Below, one piece after another: positions 48,801-57,020 of a DNA stretch of 64,000 nucleotides. The notes under the pieces were generated by a model, which was given only the letters and a program-made list of their open reading frames with translations, searched no databases and was not told where the DNA came from. Source of the stretch: Capnocytophaga sp. oral taxon 338 str. F0234. GTDB taxonomy: Bacteria; Bacteroidota; Bacteroidia; Flavobacteriales; Flavobacteriaceae. The stretch is from contig NZ_GL872413.1 in NCBI RefSeq assembly GCF_000192225.1, positions 776,714 to 840,713 on the forward strand, in the 5' to 3' direction. A program made the translations under genes and the position numbers. Positions within the stretch are counted from its first letter, which is position 1; each line of letters starts with the position of its first letter.

Positions 48801-48933
48801 TTATAACCTCTGGACTACTGCTTTGGCGTGGGATGGTATGGATCCTGAAAGTGCTATCTACAATCAAGGAATGGGAAATTCCTCCTTACCTACTATCAGA
48901 AGTTTTGGACTTAGTGTAGGATTAAAATTATAA
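45841..48933 (+). CDS. SusC/RagA-family TonB-dependent outer-membrane transporter (pair 1)
   Basis: The 1030-aa protein has a signal peptide (FLATTTMAFAQ, about 21 residues) and a carboxypeptidase-regulatory-like domain (about 22-100; SGSVKDSTGKPVAGATIIVV). The plug (about 130-235) has SVTGSNQPLIVIDGVPM and GGAATALYGSRGGNGVI. The barrel ends SVGLKL. SusC transporters import oligosaccharides or peptides with their SusD lid and TonB energy. The region that normally holds a TonB box (before ALGVERD) lacks the usual EVVV. The plug start (TAASTGGMQGSKMELRGKG) differs from pairs 2 and 3. The susD gene follows by 24 nt. No glycan enzyme is nearby, so a peptide or other non-glycan substrate is possible. 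Confidence 0.92.
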   Translation: MNFKKLFLWLFLATTTMAFAQQTVSGSVKDSTGKPVAGATIIVVGTSRNATTNSDGVYSIEAQAEETLQFAAQGYQNVQKKVGLETTINVTLALNTEDAKKVGALGVERDANATGYTDTTLEGGEDLKGKTAGLTAASTGGMQGSKMELRGKGSVTGSNQPLIVIDGVPMVDMGTKYGDSASEINKDDIESVTVLTGGAATALYGSRGGNGVILYTTKSGKGGKTNIDINSSITFDNAYISPKLQNEYGGGSSLDFTRQLINGKTYNLPQYEVDESWGPKYDGTPYLPWYAFDEKYLKEHYLKEVPWQAPKNDVDKFFRTGMSINNSASITRSISGTNLRFSLGNTETTGIVPTTKLQRTSLAFSFTSDLSKKLKAEGGLNYAITVRDNPNYTYADANDNGGFSTVLYGYTHRQLDMKNLERFYKSPDGKQRTWNRTSWENPTPNFADNLYWMLNEITQNDKRHRFFGNIGLTYNFTDELFLVGKMYGDIYALTTESRTAVGSHDTSQYQRYIYENSSFNYETRLHYNPKLGDNFTLTGFIGAARAQNKYDYAGAATQGGLIVPNYYSAANSKKRPKGETYSSWTRTNSVYGMASFGYKGTAFVEVTGRNDWFSTVSTSIFYPSVTATYVFTNSFKNLPSWLSYGKLRAGWAQVGNDASAYVLKTYPDVQQSFKGAQSYLVPNEQNNPDLRPEIKETKEAGVDLQFFNSRLSIGFSYYDILSKDLILSMPVDAANGYTYKKVNSGEMSNKGFEITLSATPVQTDKFSWSIDWNLSRNRNKLLKLAPGLTRYKVTWEYYGNVELYAVEGRPFGEIYGGNYVYDDNGNRLVDENGFYLRSAKKEVLGNINPDYTTGLTNTLTYGNLTLSFTFDYSKGGSYYAGPYALGMYAGTIRETVDGGIRERDPRGPNGQKGLLLPGVFAPGTPNAGKPNDKRISPKAYGSTFYKGIDAPAVFDATFLKLRSVSLTYEVPLPDNKRIKGLNFTLSGYNLWTTALAWDGMDPESAIYNQGMGNSSLPTIRSFGLSVGLKL

Positions 48934-48957
48934 ACTATAAACTAAAATCAGATCAAG

Positions 48958-50607
48958 ATGAAAAGAATTCTAATAACAACCTTAGGAGTAGGTTTCCTCT
49001 TGGCAAGTTGTACAAAGGATTTTGAAGACATTAATAAGAATCCAAATGTACCAGAGGAATATCTTACCTATGCTTTATTCAATGGTAATAATGAAGCTTT
49101 TTTGAATAATACAAGAGGGTATGATAATATGAAGCAAATGCGTGTATGGATGCAGTATACATCCCAACCTATTTATACAAAGGAGAGCCGCTATTTGCGT
49201 GACCCTAATGGTTCTAGTACACTTTATTTCAATGCGTATAAAAGAGCTATGGGATATAAGGAAATTATAAGGCTTAATACAGATCCTAAAACAAAGGATA
49301 TCGTTCTGGATTATGGAAAGAATAATAACCAGATAGCTGCTGCTCGTATCATGCTGGCTTATATTTTTAGCATCATGGTACAATCCTTCGGAGATGTCCC
49401 TTATTATTCCTATGGAGATAGTGAAAATCCACATTTCCAAGCTTTACAAACCGACAAGTACGTAACTCCTGTATATGCTTCTGAAAAAGAAATCTATTTG
49501 GATATTCTCAAGGAACTGGAAGCTGCTATAGTACAGATAGAGCCTGATTCCTACGTGTTTTCCAGTGGAGATTTTCTCTTCGGAAAGCCTGAGAACTTGA
49601 AAAAGTTCGCCAATTCCCTACGCTTGCGTATTGCTAACCACTTAAAAGGAGCCAATGAGGCAGTGTTGGGCTCAGAATTAGCTGGTAAGGTGAAAACCAT
49701 TATAGATTATTACAGGGCAGGACATGAAGATGAATTGTTGGATACTACTTTCAAAAGTGTAGAATTATCTTTTGAAGATAATTACACCTATCCAGCACCT
49801 ATCTATTATGATTATTATGTAGGGAATCGTGTGGATTACCTTCCGTCCAGTAACTTTATAAAGCTTCTTGCTGGAAACAATAAGAAAGCCAATAATAGAG
49901 GTTTGAATTTTGGAATAGATCCTCGTATAGAAAAATACTTTGCTCCTGTGGGCTTAGGAAAATGGGATATATACTATGGTTATACATTGGATCAGTCCAC
50001 CCCTATTGATACCACCAAATATGTGGGAATGCCTTATGGAATGCAGGAAGGAGCTACAGCAGACCAATATAAAGGTGGAGAAGCAGTTTCTCTCTTTTCG
50101 CAAGAAGTATTAGCCTCTACCGCAGCAGAGGTAATTATGGATTATAGTGAAGTATGCTTTATCCTTTCTGAAATCAGAGGTTGGGACAATGCTTTGTATA
50201 GGAAAGCTGTGGAGGCTTCTTTGGACAAATGGGGAATAACTGGAACAAGAAAATCCGATTATATGAGCACTCTTCCAGCAGCTACAGAGGAAAATGTACT
50301 TACGCAAAAGTATATTTCTCTTTATATGAACCCTGATGAAGCGTGGGCAGAATACCGCCGTACAGGCTATCCTAAAACATTTATTGAGGTAGGAGAAAGG
50401 GTAAGAGCCAATCTCCCTGCTGCTAACCCTCCTTTCTATGTATTCCAAAAGGATCCTTCAGCGGTGGATGTATCAGGGATACCTGACCGCTTGAGTTACC
50501 CTGATACTTATACAGGACTTAATCTTAATTATAAACAAGCTCTTAAAGATATGGGTATTTTAGAGGATTTAAGAGGACATAAGTTGATCTTTGCTACAAG
50601 GAATTAA
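48958..50607 (+). CDS. SusD/RagB-family surface lipoprotein (pair 1)
   Basis: The 549-aa lipoprotein has a lipobox ending LLASC (Cys18) and the start TKDFEDINKNPN, typical of the SusD_2-like (starch-binding associated) family. It has YTKESRYLRDPNG, NNQIAAARIMLAYIFSIMVQSFGDVPYY and the conserved C-terminal ALYMNPDEAWAEYRRTGYP (as SLYMNPDEAW here). SusD acts as a hinged lid on SusC at the cell surface and binds the substrate. It follows susC1 after 24 nt in one operon, which ends in a hairpin at 50634. The ligand is unknown. Confidence 0.9.
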   Translation: MKRILITTLGVGFLLASCTKDFEDINKNPNVPEEYLTYALFNGNNEAFLNNTRGYDNMKQMRVWMQYTSQPIYTKESRYLRDPNGSSTLYFNAYKRAMGYKEIIRLNTDPKTKDIVLDYGKNNNQIAAARIMLAYIFSIMVQSFGDVPYYSYGDSENPHFQALQTDKYVTPVYASEKEIYLDILKELEAAIVQIEPDSYVFSSGDFLFGKPENLKKFANSLRLRIANHLKGANEAVLGSELAGKVKTIIDYYRAGHEDELLDTTFKSVELSFEDNYTYPAPIYYDYYVGNRVDYLPSSNFIKLLAGNNKKANNRGLNFGIDPRIEKYFAPVGLGKWDIYYGYTLDQSTPIDTTKYVGMPYGMQEGATADQYKGGEAVSLFSQEVLASTAAEVIMDYSEVCFILSEIRGWDNALYRKAVEASLDKWGITGTRKSDYMSTLPAATEENVLTQKYISLYMNPDEAWAEYRRTGYPKTFIEVGERVRANLPAANPPFYVFQKDPSAVDVSGIPDRLSYPDTYTGLNLNYKQALKDMGILEDLRGHKLIFATRN

Positions 50608-50633
50608 CTAAGAAAATAAAACTTTATTTCATG

Positions 50634-50659
50634 AAAGCAGCCAAAACCGGCTGCTTTTT
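50634..50659 (+). terminator. Terminator after susD1
   Basis: AAAGCAGCC (50634-50642) and GGCTGC (50649-50654) form the stem with a loop AAAACC, followed by a T5 run. Confidence 0.8.
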
Positions 50660-50840
50660 CTTGTTTTTATGAAAATTATAAGAGTTGAACGATTAAGTAT
50701 AACATATATAAAAGATGAAATAATCTTATAATTAGTATAGAATAATTCATATATTTGAGAATATAAATCTGTAAATATGCGTTATAATATATATTTTTTG
50801 TTTTTTTATAAAAGGTTTCTCATTTATAAGAAAAAAAACG

Positions 50841-50848
50841 TATCTTTG
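50841..50848 (+). promoter_or_regulatory. -7 promoter element of susC2
   Basis: TATCTTTG, followed by GAGTCGCTAATCAAAC, which resembles the leader of susC1. Confidence 0.65.
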
Positions 50849-50876
50849 AGTCGCTAATCAAACATCATATAGAGAT

Positions 50877-53800
50877 ATGAACCTAAAAAAATTATTTTTA
50901 TTGTTCTTCCTTGCCACTACAACAATGGCTTTTGCGCAACAGACTATCTCAGGGAGCGTGAAAAATAGTGCAGGGAAGCCTGTGGCAGGAGCTACTGTAA
51001 AAGTGGTAGGTACCAGCCGAAATGCAACCACTAACTCCGAGGGGATGTATGCTATTGAAGCACAGGTTGAGGAAACATTGCTTTTTTCCGCTCAGGGGTA
51101 TAAGAATGTAGAAATCAAAGTGGGACTCTCCACCACAATCAATGCCGTTTTTCCTCCTTCAGATGAAAAGCAACAGGTAGGAGCCTTAGGGATTGAACGA
51201 AATAAAGACGCCGTAGGGTATAATACTCAAAATACAGAAGGTGGACAAAACCTCTCTGGTGCTGTAGCAGGAGCGCAAACCAGTACTTCCTCTTCTATGG
51301 GTGGAAATACTAATATTGTTCTTCGTGGGGTAGGTACCGTTACCGGTAGTAATCAACCTTTGATTGTAATTGATGGGGTACCTATGGCAACTGTAGGAGA
51401 TGGTACAAATGTTAAGAATGCAGGGGATGCTCTCAGTGATATCAACCCTGAGGATATTGAATCCCAAAGTGTACTCTCCGGTGGTGCTGCTACAGCCCTT
51501 TATGGTAGCCGAGGAGGAAATGGGGTAATCCTTATCACTACCAAATCCGGTAAGGCCGGAAAAACTTCTATTGAAGTAAAATCAGGAGTTACTTTTGAAA
51601 CTGCCTATATTGCACCAAGACTACAGGATGAATATGGAGGTGGGGATTCTCAACAGTTTGAAAGAGCAACTATTAATGGACAGCAATATAATCTTGCCAG
51701 ATATGCTGTTGACCAAAGCTGGGGTCCTAAATATAAAGGGCAACCATATCTCCCTTGGTATGCTTTTGATAAAAAGTATTTGCCAGAACATTACCTTAAA
51801 GAAGTGCCTTGGCAATCACCTAAAAACGGAATAGAAAAATTCTATCGTACAGGGATAGGGCTTTCTAATTCTTTCTCTGTTTCTCGTTCATTGTCTGGAA
51901 CTAACATTCGTTTCTCTTTAGGAAATAATGAAGTAAAAGGGATTGTACCTAATACTGATCTTCACAAAACAAACCTTTCTTTTAGCTTTACTTCAAAACT
52001 ATCCAATAAACTTAAGAGTGAAGGAGGATTTAACTATGTGATTACCTCACGTACCAATCCTGACTTTGCTAATACCGTAGAAAATGACTTGGCGAATGTG
52101 TTCTATGGATGGAGCCAACGACAATTGGATGTAAAGAATTTGGAAAAATATTATATAGATCCTGCCGGTGGACAACGTACTTGGAACAGAACTGCTTGGA
52201 ATAATGCAGATCCTAAGTTCGCAGATAACCCCTATTGGCAAGTATATAAGAACTATGGTAATGATAAAAGACATCGTTTCTTCGGAAATATAGGACTTAC
52301 TTATAATTTCAGAGAAAATTTGTACTTAGTAGGTAAAATATATGGAGATATTTATTCTTATACTAAGGAAAAAAGAACTGCAGTTGGTGCTTATGACACA
52401 CCTTCCTATGAAAAAACAGTATATACTAATTCCGATTTCAACTATGAAACTCGCTTGCACTATACACCTAAATTAGGCGATAATTTCTCCTTGACAGGAT
52501 TTATAGGAATGTCCCGACGTGAAAGCAGATATGGCTGGTCAAAAGGACAAACCGTAGGAGGCTTGGTAGTACCTAATTATTATAATTTGGCTAATAGTAA
52601 GCAAACTCCTCGTGCCTCTGACTATGCTTCTTGGCAACGTACCAATAGTGTCTATGGAATGGCTTCTTTTGGATTTAAGAGTATGGCTTTTGTGGAAGTT
52701 ACCGGACGTCAGGACTGGTTCTCCACAGTTTCCAAGCCTGTATTCTATCCTTCTGTAACAGGTTCTTTTGTATTTACTTCTGCAATAAAGAGCAAACCTT
52801 CCTGGCTCTCTTATGGTAAGGTAAGGGTAGCTTGGGCACAAGCAGGAAATGATACAGGACCTTATCGCTTAATAAACTATCCTGCAGTAAATCCTCCTTT
52901 TAGAGGTAGCCCAGACTATACTCGTTCTAACACAGCTAATAATCCTGATTTGGTGCCTGAAATTAAGGAAACCAAAGAAGTAGGATTGGAACTTCGCTTC
53001 CTTAATGACCGAGTATCTGTTAATGCTTCTGTATATAACATTCTTTCTAAAGACCTTATCATACCACTTCCTGTGGATGCAGCTAACGGATATAACTGGA
53101 AGTATGTAAATAGTGGTGAAATGTCCAATAAAGGGGTAGAAGTAACGCTTTCTGTTACCCCTATACAAACTGAAAAATTCAACTGGAACCTAAGTTGGAA
53201 CTTCTCTAAAAATAAAAATAAGCTAGAAAAATTAGCTCCAGGGATTAAGAATTATAAGGTAAATTCAGATAAATATGGACAAGTATCTCTCTATGCGATA
53301 GAAGGTCGTCCTTTCGGAGAACTCTATGGTAGAGATTTTGTATACAAAGATGGTAAAAGAGTTGTAAGTTCTAATGGGAAATATGCAACTTCCGAACTTA
53401 AATCTTTAGGAAATATTATTCCAGACTATACTATGGGACTTTCCAATAGTTTCACTTATGGTCGTTTGAATTTATCCTTTGTGTTTGACTTCCAAAAAGG
53501 AGGAGATTATTTCTCAGCAGCTCACATGACAGGGATGAGTACAGGGATGTTACGAGAAACAGCTGCCAACGGAATACGTGAACTCATAAGAAGAAATGGA
53601 ATAACAGAGGCGAGAGGGCTTATCCTCAAGGGAGTTAAGAGAGATGGAACACCTAATGATCAGATAATTGACCCACAAACCTTTGGAGAAGGATTCTTCC
53701 AAGGAGCTGTAGATAAGCAGAATATTTTTGATGCTACTTACCTAAAACTTAGAAGTGTATCTCTTTCCTATGATGTACCTCTACCAAGCACCAAACATCT

Positions 53801-53960
53801 CAAAGGGTTGAATGTTTCTCTCTTTGGTAATAACCTTTGGACTACCGCTTTGGATTGGGATGGTATGGATCCTGAAACAGCTGCTTCTAACCAAGGTATT
53901 GGAGAAATCTCTCTTCCTACCACACGTTCCTTCGGTATGAGTGTGGGATTAAAATTATAA
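50877..53960 (+). CDS. SusC/RagA-family TonB-dependent outer-membrane transporter (pair 2)
   Basis: This 1027-aa protein is a close paralogue of the pair-1 protein in the signal peptide and regulatory-like domain (ISGSVKNSAGKPVAGA). Its plug instead reads TSTSSSMGGNTNIVLRGVG, the form shared with pair 3. GSNQPLIVIDGVPMATVGDG and GGAATALYGSRGGNGVI follow. It ends SVGLKL. The usual TonB box is again missing: QQVGALGIERNKD. It is followed after 20 nt by its susD gene. The higher similarity to pair 3 suggests that pairs 2 and 3 separated later than pair 1. Confidence 0.92.
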   Translation: MNLKKLFLLFFLATTTMAFAQQTISGSVKNSAGKPVAGATVKVVGTSRNATTNSEGMYAIEAQVEETLLFSAQGYKNVEIKVGLSTTINAVFPPSDEKQQVGALGIERNKDAVGYNTQNTEGGQNLSGAVAGAQTSTSSSMGGNTNIVLRGVGTVTGSNQPLIVIDGVPMATVGDGTNVKNAGDALSDINPEDIESQSVLSGGAATALYGSRGGNGVILITTKSGKAGKTSIEVKSGVTFETAYIAPRLQDEYGGGDSQQFERATINGQQYNLARYAVDQSWGPKYKGQPYLPWYAFDKKYLPEHYLKEVPWQSPKNGIEKFYRTGIGLSNSFSVSRSLSGTNIRFSLGNNEVKGIVPNTDLHKTNLSFSFTSKLSNKLKSEGGFNYVITSRTNPDFANTVENDLANVFYGWSQRQLDVKNLEKYYIDPAGGQRTWNRTAWNNADPKFADNPYWQVYKNYGNDKRHRFFGNIGLTYNFRENLYLVGKIYGDIYSYTKEKRTAVGAYDTPSYEKTVYTNSDFNYETRLHYTPKLGDNFSLTGFIGMSRRESRYGWSKGQTVGGLVVPNYYNLANSKQTPRASDYASWQRTNSVYGMASFGFKSMAFVEVTGRQDWFSTVSKPVFYPSVTGSFVFTSAIKSKPSWLSYGKVRVAWAQAGNDTGPYRLINYPAVNPPFRGSPDYTRSNTANNPDLVPEIKETKEVGLELRFLNDRVSVNASVYNILSKDLIIPLPVDAANGYNWKYVNSGEMSNKGVEVTLSVTPIQTEKFNWNLSWNFSKNKNKLEKLAPGIKNYKVNSDKYGQVSLYAIEGRPFGELYGRDFVYKDGKRVVSSNGKYATSELKSLGNIIPDYTMGLSNSFTYGRLNLSFVFDFQKGGDYFSAAHMTGMSTGMLRETAANGIRELIRRNGITEARGLILKGVKRDGTPNDQIIDPQTFGEGFFQGAVDKQNIFDATYLKLRSVSLSYDVPLPSTKHLKGLNVSLFGNNLWTTALDWDGMDPETAASNQGIGEISLPTTRSFGMSVGLKL

Positions 53961-53980
53961 AAAATAATATAGAACAAGAT

Positions 53981-55594
53981 ATGAAACGAATATTAACAAT
54001 TATTTTATGTGGAGTCGGACTACTTTTAGGTAGTTGCGAGAAGGATTTTGAAGAAATCAATACCAATCCTAATAAACCAGAACAGCCACTTCCAACAGCT
54101 TTGTTCAATGGTTCTAATAAACTTCTGCTTAAGTATACGCGAAATTATACAACATCAGGAATGATGTTTCGTTCTTGGATGCAATATACCGCTCAGGATA
54201 CTTATACTAAGGAAAGCCGTTTCCTATATCGTGATTATGCAGGGGACTACTTATGGCGTTTCCCTTACCAAGTGGCAGGTGGATATAAGGATATCATAGA
54301 ACTTAATACCAATCCTAAAACGAAGGAACTCATGGCTGCTTATGGGAAAAATGAGAATCAAATAGCAGCTGCTCGTATCATGATGGCTTATGCTTTTTGC
54401 ATCTTAGTGGAAACCTTTGGGGATGTTCCTTATTATTCTTGGGGAAGCCGTGATAATCCAAGATTCCAAGCATTACAACTCAATGAGCATATCTCTCCTG
54501 TATATGCTACTCAAAAGGAAATCTATACAGATTTGTTTAAAGAGTTGAAGGATGCCGCTGCTCAAATAGTAGATGATGCTTATGTATTCAAAGAAGGTGA
54601 TTACATCTTTGGAACTCCAGAGAAAATGAAACGTTTTGCTAACTCCTTACGTTTGCGCCTTGCCGTACGTTTACATAATGCTCAAGATGGTGAACTTCAA
54701 TCATTAGCTAATGAAGCTCTCAATGAACTTAAAGGAGGAGCTACAGTAATGCAAAGCAATAGTGATACTGTGGAGTTACAGTTTGATAGTGACGATACCA
54801 ACCCTGCTCCTATCTATAAAGAATATTTTGTAGATAATCGTGTGGATTATTCTCCATCCAATAGCTTTGTACAACTTCTAAAAGGACAAAGAGGTAATTT
54901 TGGAGTAGATCCTCGTTTGCAAAAATATTTTGCTCCTAAAGGAATTACTAAATATCAAGCCAGAGATGGAAGGTATACTGAAAGTAATAACTTAGATGAT
55001 TATATAGGAATGCCTTATGGTATGGATGAAAGTATGGCTGACTTCCAATTCAAATCAGGAGCTGCGGTTTCTTTTTTCAGTAGTAAAATACTTCAACCAA
55101 ATTATGCAGAGGTATTTATAGAGTATTCTGAAGTATGTTTCTTACTCTCTGAAGCCAATGGATGGGATAATAATTGGTATAAAAAAGGAGTAGAAGCTTC
55201 TATGGAAAAATGGGGCGTGGATACTGCAAAAAGAACAAGTTTCTTAAGTACACTCGCAGCAGCCAATGAAGAAAATGTACTTACTCAAAAGTATATTGCT
55301 CTTTACATGAATCCTAATGAAGCGTGGGCAGAATATCGCCGTACAGGTTATCCTCATACTTTGATAAAGGTAGGAGAAGAAACAGACTTGAATATTCCTA
55401 CAGAAGCAGGACAAACAAAGTATGTGTTTAAGTCCTTAGTAGCAGATGTAAATGATATTCCTGAACGTATATACTACCCTGTGGCATATAAGGTAATCAA
55501 TAAAGAGAATTATGATAATGCCTTGAAATCTATGGGAATGACTACAGATATCATGACCAAAAGGCTCGCTTTTGATAGAGGTATTCGCCGCTAA
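53981..55594 (+). CDS. SusD/RagB-family surface lipoprotein (pair 2)
   Basis: The 537-aa lipoprotein has Cys19 after LLLGS, then EKDFEEINTNPNKPEQ. It has YTKESRFLYRDYAGDYLWRF, NENQIAAARIMMAYAFC, GDVPYYSWGSRDNPRF, and ALYMNPNEAWAEYRRTGYP near the C-terminus. It is closer to the pair-3 protein than to pair 1. It lies 20 nt downstream of susC2 and is followed by a perfect hairpin terminator, so the MbnP gene after it is a separate unit or read-through product. The ligand is unknown. Confidence 0.9.
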   Translation: MKRILTIILCGVGLLLGSCEKDFEEINTNPNKPEQPLPTALFNGSNKLLLKYTRNYTTSGMMFRSWMQYTAQDTYTKESRFLYRDYAGDYLWRFPYQVAGGYKDIIELNTNPKTKELMAAYGKNENQIAAARIMMAYAFCILVETFGDVPYYSWGSRDNPRFQALQLNEHISPVYATQKEIYTDLFKELKDAAAQIVDDAYVFKEGDYIFGTPEKMKRFANSLRLRLAVRLHNAQDGELQSLANEALNELKGGATVMQSNSDTVELQFDSDDTNPAPIYKEYFVDNRVDYSPSNSFVQLLKGQRGNFGVDPRLQKYFAPKGITKYQARDGRYTESNNLDDYIGMPYGMDESMADFQFKSGAAVSFFSSKILQPNYAEVFIEYSEVCFLLSEANGWDNNWYKKGVEASMEKWGVDTAKRTSFLSTLAAANEENVLTQKYIALYMNPNEAWAEYRRTGYPHTLIKVGEETDLNIPTEAGQTKYVFKSLVADVNDIPERIYYPVAYKVINKENYDNALKSMGMTTDIMTKRLAFDRGIRR

Positions 55595-55604
55595 ATAATG
55601 AAAT

Positions 55605-55638
55605 AAAAGAAGCTGGATAAAAGAAAACAGCTTCTTTT
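55605..55638 (+). terminator. Terminator after susD2
   Basis: AAAAGAAGCTG (55605-55615) pairs perfectly with CAGCTTCTTTT (55628-55638). Confidence 0.8.
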
Positions 55639-55696
55639 ATTAAAGGTATTCAAATATATATAGAAGAAAATTAAAAACAAATTAATTTGAAAGATA

Positions 55697-56728
55697 ATGA
55701 AAAATTTAAAAATATTTTTTGCAGTGGCGACAGCCGCTACAGTACTTTCTTCTTGTAATAAGGACCCTAAAGAGGACTATACACTGCCTCCTGTACAAGA
55801 TGTAGGAAAAGTAACATTGGAATTTAAGAATTATTTTGGGAATGAACCTCTTCAACTTAATCATTCTTACACCTCTAACGGACAACAGGTTTCTTTTTCA
55901 GAAGTAAAGTATGTAATTACTAATATCTCTATGATAACCAAGGATGGTACAGAAGTGGTATATAATCAAGAGAATTTAGATAAAGCAGGATATATTATCA
56001 GTCAAGCAGCTGAGGCTTCTCAGACCTTCGTCCTAGATACAATGGCGGCAGCTAAATACAAAACAATCCGATTTGGATTAGGAATAAAGGAGAACTTGAA
56101 TGACCTTGAAGAAGCTAGAACTAAGTTTCCTGCTTTCTATCGCCTTTCCCAAGAACAAGATATGCAATGGGCATGGTCAAATAATTTCCTCTTCGCAAAG
56201 ATTAAGGGTACTTATGGAGGTAGCAATGATCTTGCTGTCCTCATAGGAAATGGACAAGAAGGAAAGAAATTACATTCTACTTGGAATGCCAAAGAAGGAA
56301 TAGATAGGGTAGATGTGAGTATAGTTAATGGCAAAGAAGTAAAGAGAAAATGGAAACAAAGTAGCCGTAATGCTTTCCGTTATATTGTCTTGGACTTGCC
56401 CGATAACTTCTCTCTTGCCAAAGGAGGAAATGCTAAAATTACTATTAAGGCGGATTTGGATAAGCTTCTCAATGGAGCTAATAAAATAACCTTAAATGCA
56501 AAGATTCCTGAAGGTCAAGAGAATATGGATATGGCACTACGTATCATGAATAACATAGGAGGTCGCAATAGCCTTAGTAATAAAGGTATTCGTATAAGAA
56601 AAATTAAAGATACAAGTGTATCTCCAGATGTTGATTTGGAAAATGTAGCTGATAATACTGTGGTTGTGAATTCAGATGCACATAAAGTGGATAGTAAAGG
56701 AATGTTTTCTGTACTAAGTGTTCAATAA
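55697..56728 (+). CDS. MbnP-family lipoprotein
   Basis: The 343-aa lipoprotein (LSSC, Cys20) matches the MbnP family. It has GKVTLEFKNYFGNEPLQL, QQVSFSEVKYVITNISMITKDG, the MQWAWSNNFLFAKIKGTYGG segment with two Trp, and ISIKADLDKLLNG-like sequence. MbnP proteins of methanobactin producers bind copper and pair with the diheme enzyme MbnH; relatives in other phyla are often near TonB-dependent transporters. Here no mbnH is present. It stands 102 nt after susD2, beyond a terminator, and has its own terminator. The ATG is preceded only 8 nt earlier by a partial promoter-like motif, so its promoter is unclear. A metal-related role for the locus is an inference. Confidence 0.8.
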   Translation: MKNLKIFFAVATAATVLSSCNKDPKEDYTLPPVQDVGKVTLEFKNYFGNEPLQLNHSYTSNGQQVSFSEVKYVITNISMITKDGTEVVYNQENLDKAGYIISQAAEASQTFVLDTMAAAKYKTIRFGLGIKENLNDLEEARTKFPAFYRLSQEQDMQWAWSNNFLFAKIKGTYGGSNDLAVLIGNGQEGKKLHSTWNAKEGIDRVDVSIVNGKEVKRKWKQSSRNAFRYIVLDLPDNFSLAKGGNAKITIKADLDKLLNGANKITLNAKIPEGQENMDMALRIMNNIGGRNSLSNKGIRIRKIKDTSVSPDVDLENVADNTVVVNSDAHKVDSKGMFSVLSVQ

Positions 56729-56754
56729 TCATATCAATTTAAGCTAATAAAGGT

Positions 56755-56789
56755 CGGGTTATTCAAGAAATTGAATAACCCGTTTTTTT
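56755..56789 (+). terminator. Terminator after the MbnP-family gene
   Basis: CGGGTTATTCAA (56755-56766) pairs perfectly with TTGAATAACCCG (56771-56782), followed by a T7 run. Confidence 0.88.
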
Positions 56790-56987
56790 AATGGAGAAAT
56801 ATGGATTCATTAATAATCTTTTGTAATGAAAAGGTAAATTATAAAGGATGAAAGTAACTTATAGTTATTCAAGAGAATCCTTCTAAAAAATATAGTTATA
56901 AATTATAAAATATTTTTATATTATTTAACGCAATATTTTATATCAAAAAAATATGTGATTAAGGTTTCAGATTTGGTAGAAAAATCG

Positions 56988-56995
56988 TAAATTTG
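56988..56995 (+). promoter_or_regulatory. -7 promoter element of susC3
   Basis: TAAATTTG preceded by AAAAATCG and followed by GCGCCACTAATG. The leader is similar to those of susC1 and susC2. The AT-rich stretch 56790-56980 has no gene. Confidence 0.65.
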
Positions 56996-57020
56996 CGCCA
57001 CTAATGAACATACAAGAGAT

